A stretch of 17,422 bases of DNA from CAIVAT01 sp037131145 (GTDB taxonomy: Bacteria > Bacteroidota > Bacteroidia > Bacteroidales > FEN-979): positions 1-17,422 of the forward strand of contig JBAXRP010000076.1 in the NCBI GenBank assembly GCA_037131145.1, given 5' to 3'. Under the pieces are notes generated by a model, which saw nothing but the letters and a program-made list of their open reading frames with translations, was not told the origin of the DNA and ran no database searches. The translations under genes and the position numbers were made by a program. Every line of letters begins with the position of its first letter. Position 1 is the stretch's first letter. This document shows, one piece after another, positions 7,933 to 13,813 of the stretch.

Positions 7933-9969
7933 ATGAAAGAAAAAAAGATAAAGAAACTGGCTCTCTTGAACAACGATCCATGGCTTGAACCTGCCACAGC
8001 GGAAATTGAAGCGCGTTATGATCGTTTCCAGAATACGTTAAAGGAAATTGAATCAAACTCAAAAAGTCTCAATGAGTTTGCCAATGCTCATCAGTTTTAT
8101 GGATTTCATTATGACAAGAAACTCAAAGGCTGGTTTTACCGCGAATGGGCGCCAAATGCACAGGATGTTTACCTTTTCGGCGACTTCAACAACTGGCAGC
8201 GGTATGTTAACAGGCTTACGCCAAACCGTTCGGGGCAATGGGAAATCTTTTTACCTGACGAAATTTACAAAGACAGGTTTGTCCACAAAAGTAAAGTGAA
8301 GATTTTAATCCATTCCGACGCCGGATGGGAAGAAAAAATACCGGCATATATACACCGGGTTGTCCAGGATTCAGATTCAGTTGATTTCTCCGGTCAGCAT
8401 TGGGCGCCTCCGGTTCCTTTCGATTGGGAAGGCGATCATTTTGACATCAGGCAGCTCCATGAACTGCTCATTTATGAATGTCATGTTGGTATGGCTCAGG
8501 AGCGGGAATCAGTTGGAACATTCACCGAATTTGCCGATTACATACTGCCTTACATTAAAAACTCGGGATATAACGTTATCCAGTTGATGGCAATTGCGGA
8601 GCATCCCTATTACGGTTCATTTGGCTATCATGTCACCAATTTCTTTGCCGTTTCTTCGAGATATGGCGCTCCTGAAGAGTTGAAATATTTGATCAAAAAG
8701 GCACATGAGCAGGGGATTGCAGTATTGATGGACCTGGTTCATTCTCATGCAGCCAAGAATACCCATGAAGGATTAAACCATTTTGATGGCTCCGATAATC
8801 AATATTTTCATGCGGGCGACCGCGGCGACCATCCCCATTGGGATTCAAAATGTTTTAATTATGGAAAACCTGAAGTAATACAGTTCCTGCTGTCAAATCT
8901 GAAGTACTGGCTCAAAGATTACCATTTCGATGGGTTTCGTTTTGACGGCGTAACCTCAATGATGTATTTTGATCATGGTTACAGGGAAGTGTGGGACCTT
9001 GACGGCTATTTCAAACACGGCGTTGAATGGGATGCGCTGACTTATCTTCAACTGGCAAATACCCTCATTCATAAGATTAAACCTCATGCCATCACCATTG
9101 CAGAGGATGTTACCGGTATGCCAGGGTTGTGCCGTCCGGTAAAGGAAGGTGGTATTGGTTTCGATTATCGCCTTGGAATGGCTATTCCCGATTACTGGAT
9201 CAAAGTTCTTAAGGAGAAGAAGGATGAGGAGTGGAATATCGAAGAACTCTGGAGCCTGATGAATAACCGCCTGCCTGATGTAAAAACCATCGCCTATTGT
9301 GAGTCGCATGATCAGGCGCTGGTTGGTGATCAAACGATTGCATTCAGGTTGATGCAGTCGGAGATCTATTTCAAAATGAATAAAAGAGATGAAAGTCTCG
9401 GAGTTGACCGCGCAATAGCTCTGCATAAGTTAATCCGGCTTATTACTATAAGTTCCGGTGGACAAGCTTATCTGAACTTCATGGGTAATGAATTTGGTCA
9501 TCCCGACTGGATTGATTTTCCGCGCGAAGGAAATAACTGGAGTTTTCATTATGCCCGGCGGCAGTGGACTCTTATTGAAAATCCTGATCTTAAATTCAGA
9601 TACCTCGCTCTTTTCGACCATGATATGATTGCCCTGGTAAAACAGCGCCATCTGTTTGATGAAGGTTACGGCGAACTTCTCAATATGGACGGTGAAAATC
9701 AGACATTGATTTTTACCCGCAGGGGGCTGGTCTTCGCATTCAACTTTCATGTAACAAATTCTGTCCCCGACTACAGGTTTATCGTTCCCGAACCCGGCGA
9801 TTACAGGATTATACTGAATAGCGACAATCCAAAGTACGGCGGACACAACCGGATAATCGAGAATCAAACCTATACTACAATATACAATGAGGAGTATAAA
9901 ACACATCAGTTGATCATCTATAATCCAAACCGGACAGCTCTGGTATTTGAACGTTTCCTCACATCCTAA
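7933..9969 (+). CDS. glgB: 1,4-α-glucan branching enzyme, eukaryotic-type GH13_8
   Basis: This 678-residue cytoplasmic enzyme forms α-1,6 branches in glycogen-like α-glucan. A CBM48-type module (about 60-150, GWFYREWAPNAQDVYLFGDFNNW) precedes the GH13 barrel. The four conserved regions are present: DLVHSH (267-272), DGFRFDGVTSM with nucleophile Asp338, AEDVTGMPG with acid/base Glu391, and ESHDQALVGD with His459 and Asp460. The wording of these regions and FMGNEFGHPDWIDFPREG (516-533) match the animal, plant and fungal type (GH13_8) rather than the common bacterial GlgB (GH13_9). GH13_8 enzymes are known from Bacteroidota, so this need not be a recent transfer. The length is typical and no key residue is missing. 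There is no signal peptide. It is followed after 26 bases by a secreted protein with carbohydrate-module-like repeats. The symbol is used for function only; the sequence type differs from E. coli GlgB. Confidence 0.96.
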   Translation: MKEKKIKKLALLNNDPWLEPATAEIEARYDRFQNTLKEIESNSKSLNEFANAHQFYGFHYDKKLKGWFYREWAPNAQDVYLFGDFNNWQRYVNRLTPNRSGQWEIFLPDEIYKDRFVHKSKVKILIHSDAGWEEKIPAYIHRVVQDSDSVDFSGQHWAPPVPFDWEGDHFDIRQLHELLIYECHVGMAQERESVGTFTEFADYILPYIKNSGYNVIQLMAIAEHPYYGSFGYHVTNFFAVSSRYGAPEELKYLIKKAHEQGIAVLMDLVHSHAAKNTHEGLNHFDGSDNQYFHAGDRGDHPHWDSKCFNYGKPEVIQFLLSNLKYWLKDYHFDGFRFDGVTSMMYFDHGYREVWDLDGYFKHGVEWDALTYLQLANTLIHKIKPHAITIAEDVTGMPGLCRPVKEGGIGFDYRLGMAIPDYWIKVLKEKKDEEWNIEELWSLMNNRLPDVKTIAYCESHDQALVGDQTIAFRLMQSEIYFKMNKRDESLGVDRAIALHKLIRLITISSGGQAYLNFMGNEFGHPDWIDFPREGNNWSFHYARRQWTLIENPDLKFRYLALFDHDMIALVKQRHLFDEGYGELLNMDGENQTLIFTRRGLVFAFNFHVTNSVPDYRFIVPEPGDYRIILNSDNPKYGGHNRIIENQTYTTIYNEEYKTHQLIIYNPNRTALVFERFLTS

Positions 9970-9995
9970 ATCGCAAAGACGCTAAATCCACAATT

Positions 9996-11618
9996 ATGAC
10001 ATCCTTTTCATTGCTGCACAAACTAATCATTAAGATACTTTTGGTCACTGTAATATGGTTTGGCATTTCACTAAACCAGGTTGCTTTTTCGAAAACTGAC
10101 ACCACCTATTCCGTTGAATTCCGGCTGAACCTGTCGGAGGCAGTTTCACAACACATATTTTTACCGGATTCTGATGTTGTTTATGCAGTGATGGATCACG
10201 GTATTCAACCGCTTCAACTGGTTGCCGGACCGGATTATATCTATTCAGGAACTTTTACCTCAGGACATGATTCAGGGGCAATTTATCACTACAATTTCAG
10301 GATTAATGATTCCGTCAGCGAAACGGTTAACCGGAGTTTTCAGGCAAAACCCGGGCTGATTACTCTTTCAGACTGGTGGAATGATGATCCTGCAAACCGG
10401 ACAACATTCCTTGTCAATATGGTTTATGCCAGACAGTACGGAATGTTTGACCCTGCCACCGACACTGTTTGCATTGTAGGAACAATGAATAACATGCAGG
10501 GATCGCCCAAAATGCAGCGGGTTGATACTTCCATGATCTATTCCTATACCTATACGCTTGATCCCGGAACAATTGCCCGTTACAAATATCGGATCAATGC
10601 CGATTCGAGCGGACTCGAACTTCTCTACAAACCCGACCGGCTGATAAGGGTTCCCGACACTTTGCTGACGGTTTACAGTGATTTCAACAATTTCAATCCT
10701 GCCAAACGGTTGATCACCTTTCGATGCAATATGGATTATTATATAAAGTCTCACCATTTTGATCCTTCATCGCAATATCTTGACATCGCAGGAAACTTCA
10801 ACGGCTGGGGCGCCAATGATGTACTTTTTATTCCAGCCGGAGATTCAATCTATTCCATCGAAAAATATCTTGATACAACCTGGTTCCATCAGGGTCCGGT
10901 AGAGTTTAAATTCAGAATCAACGGCGATTTGAACCTTGCCGAATTACCTGGAAAGCCAAACCGGAACTATGCTTTCCATGACACGGTGAACCAGAATCCA
11001 AACATTTTTTCATGCTATTACAATAATCTGGATCCCTCCACTCCTACCCCGCCGTGGGTTACCGATGTTTCCATTCAGGGATTGCCGATCTATAAAAAAA
11101 TCCTCAGCGGCAGTTATTCATATCAAAATGTAAATGGAATTCCAGAAGGATTATCAACCTACAGATGGCTCAGAAGCGATAATGCGCAGGGTTTAAATGC
11201 AACGCCGATTGATTCGGCATGGAAAATTACTCACGTTGTTGACACTCTCGACATCGGGAAATGGCTGGTTTTTGAAGTCACTCCAAAAGCCGCAAGCGGT
11301 GATTCATCCACAGGTAAGCCTGTTCAGGCGGTTACTTCAAACAGTATTTCTGCATGGGATGTTGGCATTGGCGAACAATCCACGATAGTTGTAAGAGTTT
11401 ATCCCAACCCGGCAGATGACTTTCTAACAGTTTCGTCCCCGAAAGAGATTGACTGGATAGAAGTAATTAACGCGCTTAATCAATCGCTTCTGATTAAAGA
11501 AAATATTGGTCTGGCTTCCTTCAAAATTCAAATCGGTAAATTACCCACAGGGTTTTACATACTAAAAGCTACGACAAAAACCGGACAGACAGGCGTTGTT
11601 CGCGTAGTGAAGTATTGA
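9996..11618 (+). CDS. Secreted T9SS protein with three CBM-like β-sandwich repeats and an Ig-like domain
   Basis: This 540-residue protein has a signal peptide (about 1-32). Three related repeats of about 100 residues follow: about 38-133, 135-236 and 238-349. Each opens with a strand like (V/T)xF(R/L)(L/V/C)NM and contains a (Y/F)K(Y/F)RIN strand near the end. The third has FDPSSQYLDIAGNFNGWG (255-272), typical of early-set domains related to CBM48/AMPK glycogen-binding modules. Repeats two and three carry the FDP...V/D-I-A/V-G motif. An Ig-like domain (about 354-454, GLSTYRWLRSDNAQG...DIGKWLVFEVTP) resembles a module common in Bacteroidota surface proteins. The tail (about 464-540, VRVYPNPADDFL ... 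VVKY) is a T9SS type A sorting domain. It begins 26 bases after the branching enzyme stop, so co-transcription is likely. Binding to α-glucan is inferred from module resemblance and the neighbour, and has not been shown. Confidence 0.9.
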   Translation: MTSFSLLHKLIIKILLVTVIWFGISLNQVAFSKTDTTYSVEFRLNLSEAVSQHIFLPDSDVVYAVMDHGIQPLQLVAGPDYIYSGTFTSGHDSGAIYHYNFRINDSVSETVNRSFQAKPGLITLSDWWNDDPANRTTFLVNMVYARQYGMFDPATDTVCIVGTMNNMQGSPKMQRVDTSMIYSYTYTLDPGTIARYKYRINADSSGLELLYKPDRLIRVPDTLLTVYSDFNNFNPAKRLITFRCNMDYYIKSHHFDPSSQYLDIAGNFNGWGANDVLFIPAGDSIYSIEKYLDTTWFHQGPVEFKFRINGDLNLAELPGKPNRNYAFHDTVNQNPNIFSCYYNNLDPSTPTPPWVTDVSIQGLPIYKKILSGSYSYQNVNGIPEGLSTYRWLRSDNAQGLNATPIDSAWKITHVVDTLDIGKWLVFEVTPKAASGDSSTGKPVQAVTSNSISAWDVGIGEQSTIVVRVYPNPADDFLTVSSPKEIDWIEVINALNQSLLIKENIGLASFKIQIGKLPTGFYILKATTKTGQTGVVRVVKY

Positions 11619-11811
11619 AATTGAAACCACTGCTTGTTTGTTTTTAAGTAGGTTGATTGTTTTCATTTCTCAACTAACTTCCTGTTATTATTACATCATC
11701 CATTCAGGGTTCTGGTGCAAAACCAACTTCTTCTATCTCAAAAAGAGATAAAACTATAAATTTTTAACATTTAAAGCATCAAATTCCAAGCGGTAAATTC
11801 CAGGGGAAAAA
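11619..11811. other. Convergent intergenic region without a clear gene
   Basis: This 193-base AT-rich stretch lies between the T9SS protein stop (plus) and the wbuC stop (minus). It holds a small hairpin, TATCTC-AAAAA-GAGATA (11734-11750), followed by a loose AT stretch that ends in five Ts. That is too weak to call a terminator. Nothing else recognisable was found. Confidence 0.6.
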
Positions 11812-12288
11812 CTATTGAGAATCATGAATTTTTTGCAAAAGCCCCATAAGATAATTCTCAGCTTCTGCCACTCCCTCTTTTGGCGCCCACGGAGCGAAAT
11901 TTTTATCATCAATCGGGTTATAAGGCCCATCTTTAAATTCATAAGCAACTGATCCTGGTTCAAGGGAAATTATGGTATGCCATGTTCTGGCGTCAATTTC
12001 AACGCCAAAATTGCCGGTTTTTGGATCAAGGATAATATGGTCGGCTATGTTTCCTTCATTGTCAAACTCAATAACCGCCAATCTTCCCATCAGCGCGAAG
12101 AATACTTCCCGCTTGTCGGGCGACTCGTGCTTGTGAGGCTGAATATAGCTACCGGGTTCAATGGCATTAAGCAAACGCTGAAGGGTATCGTCGGGGCTTT
12201 TATGAAAATTGAAATTCATTCGTTTCCTTGGCGATTCTTTTGCCAGGCGACTGGTTTTTTCAAGTAATCCGGAATCAATTTTTTTCAT
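11812..12288 (-). CDS. wbuC: WbuC-family cupin-fold metalloprotein
   Basis: This 158-residue protein matches the WbuC pattern along its length: SPRKRMNFNFH (19-29), a DDTLQRLLNAIEPGSYIQPHKH stretch (33-54), GRLAVIEFD (68-76), ARTWHTIISLEPG (100-112), EFKDGPYNP (117-125) and the end motif KNFAPWAPKEG (129-139). Likely metal ligands are His52, His54, Glu61 and His104. The family often occurs near O-antigen or exopolysaccharide genes, but its reaction is not firmly known. It lies convergent to the T9SS gene ending at 11618, with 193 bases between the stops, and is transcribed alone. A degraded duplicate of its residues 21-41 region lies just upstream (12423-12484). The start is supported by the family's usual N-terminus (KKIDSGLLEKTSRLA). 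Confidence 0.92.
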   Translation of the reverse strand: MKKIDSGLLEKTSRLAKESPRKRMNFNFHKSPDDTLQRLLNAIEPGSYIQPHKHESPDKREVFFALMGRLAVIEFDNEGNIADHIILDPKTGNFGVEIDARTWHTIISLEPGSVAYEFKDGPYNPIDDKNFAPWAPKEGVAEAENYLMGLLQKIHDSQ

Positions 12289-12422
12289 GGTTCATAGTTG
12301 ATTGCGATTCTTCGTTGATTTATTGTCGAATGGTAAAATTAAACAAAAAACCTGCATTGACCCATTATTTTGCTTTTCGCGCCTGAGCGGTTGGATGCAA
12401 TTTGATGGTTAAAAGAAGTCCG

Positions 12423-12484
12423 GCAAAAGCTGAAGAGAATCCTGGTAGACTTTATGAGAATTGAAATTCATGCGTTTCCTTCGC
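12423..12484 (-). pseudogene. Remnant of a duplicated wbuC segment
   Basis: These 62 bases align without gaps to 12171-12232 inside wbuC, with 12 mismatches by hand count (about 81 percent identity). On the minus strand the remnant encodes RRKRMNFNSHKVYQDSLQLL, against PRKRMNFNFHKSPDDTLQRL in the intact gene. The matching frame is short. No similarity to the rest of wbuC is visible on either side, so the copy is truncated at both ends. It lies about 135 bases upstream of the wbuC start, in the same orientation. It could be the trace of an old tandem duplication later deleted, or of imported wbuC DNA. Either way it is very unlikely to encode a working protein. Confidence 0.7.
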
Positions 12485-12500
12485 ACAAAATCATGAATAT

Positions 12501-12532
12501 GTTGGAAATTCAAGTCTGATTTATTATATTTG
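12501..12532 (+). promoter_or_regulatory. Bacteroidota-type promoter for the outer-membrane barrel gene
   Basis: A -33-like GTTG (12501-12504) is followed after 20 bases by TATATTTG (12525-12532), a full match to the TAnnTTTG -7 consensus. The spacing agrees with the known 19-21 base rule. Transcription would start near 12540, giving an untranslated leader of roughly 65 bases before the ATG at 12607. Confidence 0.55.
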
Positions 12533-12606
12533 CCCACTTCTTCTAATAAAACCATGATAACCATTACTCTTAAAGTCAAATAAACATTCACCTAAAAATT
12601 AAAGTT

Positions 12607-13476
12607 ATGAAAAACAAATTCTACGCTTTTGTAATTATTCTGGCTTTTGTGTTTTTTCCCGTTATTTTAATTGGACAAGGCAACAATACTGATGTTGTTT
12701 ACCTGAAAAATGGGAGTATTATCCGTGGGATGATCATTGAGCAAGTCCCTAATCAATCAATAAAAATCCAGACACAGGATAACAATGTTTTCGTTTATAA
12801 AATTGAAGAAGTTGAAAAGATAACAAAAGAGCAGGCTTCGGTATCTATTGTTAAAAAGAATGAAGTTTCTAATAAAGGATTTTCTCTCGGTTTGAAAGCA
12901 GGAATTAACCTATCAAGTTGGTCGAATATTGATATTTCCGATCCATCAAAGAAGGTTTCTAAACTTGGTTTTCAGGGTGGTTTCGTTGGAAAGATTGGGT
13001 TTAATAAATACCTTGCGGTTCAAATGGAACTATTGTTTGCTCAAAAGGGGCTCAAAGTTAAAGCCACTGCAAGCGGTGTAACCGCTAAAGCTTGGTACAC
13101 TGTAAATTACTTTGAAATCCCATTATTAATCAAATTTTCTATTCCCGCCGGACCGGTAATGATTTTTGCAAATGTCGGACCTTCCCTTGGAATTGGCTTA
13201 AGCGCCAAATTTGCGACTGATCCGGATGCTGGATATAATACAACAATTAACTTTGAAGAGGGTGGTCTTCAAAGATTCGACTTTGGTTTATTATTCGGAG
13301 CCGGAGCTGGTTTAAAAGTTGGGAAAGGCGAGCTATTTCTCGATTTACGATATGGTCTCGGCATTTCAGATGTTATGGACGCCTCTTCAGACGCCAAGAA
13401 TGATCCTGATTATACAAAGTATTCAAACCGTAATTTTGGAATTGCAGTTGGATATTTATTTAAGTTAGGCAGGTAA
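12607..13476 (+). CDS. Outer-membrane β-barrel (PorT/OMP_b-brl-like) protein
   Basis: This 289-residue protein has a signal peptide (about 1-24, ending LIGQ). A small N-terminal unit follows (about 28-76, DVVYLKNGSIIRGMIIEQVPNQSIKIQT), of a kind seen before many Bacteroidota β-barrels. From about residue 95 to the end there are alternating amphipathic strands (SLGLKAGINLSSW, GFQGGFVGKIGF, YLAVQMELLFAQKG, YFEIPLLIKFSI, FANVGPSLGIGLS, FDFGLLFGAGAGLKV, LFLDLRYGLGISD, NFGIAVGYLFKLGR), giving about eight strands. The family consists of small outer-membrane barrels of varied role, so no specific function can be given. The gene is a single transcription unit with its own promoter at 12501-12532 and a strong terminator at 13499-13534. 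It is transcribed divergently from wbuC. Confidence 0.9.
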   Translation: MKNKFYAFVIILAFVFFPVILIGQGNNTDVVYLKNGSIIRGMIIEQVPNQSIKIQTQDNNVFVYKIEEVEKITKEQASVSIVKKNEVSNKGFSLGLKAGINLSSWSNIDISDPSKKVSKLGFQGGFVGKIGFNKYLAVQMELLFAQKGLKVKATASGVTAKAWYTVNYFEIPLLIKFSIPAGPVMIFANVGPSLGIGLSAKFATDPDAGYNTTINFEEGGLQRFDFGLLFGAGAGLKVGKGELFLDLRYGLGISDVMDASSDAKNDPDYTKYSNRNFGIAVGYLFKLGR

Positions 13477-13498
13477 CCTCTCTTACCTCACTGTACCT

Positions 13499-13534
13499 AA
13501 ACCTTCCAGTTTTCAAAGCTCTGGAAGGTTTTTT
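13499..13534 (+). terminator. Rho-independent terminator after the β-barrel gene
   Basis: The arms AAACCTTCCAG (13499-13509) and CTGGAAGGTTT (13521-13531) form an 11-bp perfect stem with an 11-base loop. The run of T from 13529 to 13534 completes a standard intrinsic terminator on the plus strand, 23 bases after the stop codon. It also isolates the convergent minus-strand adhesin gene from this transcript. Confidence 0.88.
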
Positions 13535-13611
13535 ATTGCTATCAATTCTTTCTGAGCAGGCTTACAAGGTTCTATAACCAAAACCTCTCTGTTCTTTTTC
13601 CCTGGCATATA

Positions 13612-13632
13612 GAACTTGAAATTTGAAACTTG
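13612..13632 (+). repeat. Short heptamer-like run next to element copy 2
   Basis: Three 7-base units, roughly ACTTGAA, ATTTGAA, ACTTGAG, lead directly into the left terminus of the element at 13630. Read on the minus strand they resemble the GGTTCAA-type heptamers that precede copy 1. The run is short, so the resemblance is suggestive only. Confidence 0.45.
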
Positions 13633-13786
13633 AGCCTACTCCGAAAAGTGGTTATAAAAATAAAAATTTGGCTAAAGCCCGGTATATCAGCAACTTGAAT
13701 TGCCACTACCTTAAGGTAGTGGCAATTGATAACCAGATAGTTACTGGACTTTAGTCCAAATTGTTTCCTTTTCGGAGTAGGCTCAA
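13630..13786 (+). mobile_element. MITE-like terminal-inverted-repeat element, copy 2 (157 bp, intact ends)
   Basis: The left end, TTGAGCCTACTCCGAAAAG, is matched perfectly over 19 bases by the minus-strand reading of the right end (13768-13786). Inside, GGCTAAAGCC (13670-13679) and GGACTTTAGTCC (13746-13757), with flanking AAATTT/AAATT bases, form a second imperfect inverted-repeat pair. In the middle is a perfect 30-nt palindrome (13698-13727). The whole element can therefore be drawn as nested inverted repeats. It lies between the terminator of the barrel gene and the end of the convergent adhesin gene, in the same orientation as copy 1. No clear target-site duplication is visible. It has no coding capacity, so if mobile it would need a transposase supplied elsewhere. 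Confidence 0.8.
13698..13727. repeat. Central palindrome of element copy 2
   Basis: This is a perfect inverted repeat with 15-base arms and no spacer, centred on TTAA between 13712 and 13713. Its inner 20 bases are CCACTACCTTAAGGTAGTGG. Compared with copy 1, the sixth base pair from the centre is T·A instead of G·C, changed on both arms. The outer arms also pair fully, whereas copy 1 has one mismatch. Confidence 0.9.
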
Positions 13787-13813
13787 ATTTGATCCTTATA
13801 ATTCCGATTTATT

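Noticed and set aside
8956..9906. Two minus-strand open frames of 156 and 158 codons
   Set aside because: They lie fully antisense to the conserved catalytic part of the branching enzyme and encode nothing recognisable.
7933..9969. Recent gene transfer of the branching enzyme from a eukaryote
   Set aside because: GH13_8-type enzymes are already known in Bacteroidota, and the base composition does not stand out from its neighbours by eye.
11734..11750. Hairpin TATCTC-AAAAA-GAGATA as a bidirectional terminator
   Set aside because: The stem is only 6 bp, mostly A/T, and no proper T-run follows directly on either strand.
12409..12591. A 60-codon minus-strand frame as a small gene
   Set aside because: Only the stretch matching wbuC is meaningful and it is truncated on both sides. 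The rest is low-complexity upstream DNA overlapping the barrel promoter.
13545..13565. GAGCAGGCT...CAAGG near 13552 as a third relic end of the inverted-repeat element
   Set aside because: It resembles the right terminus of copy 1, but the match is short and interrupted and no element body adjoins it.
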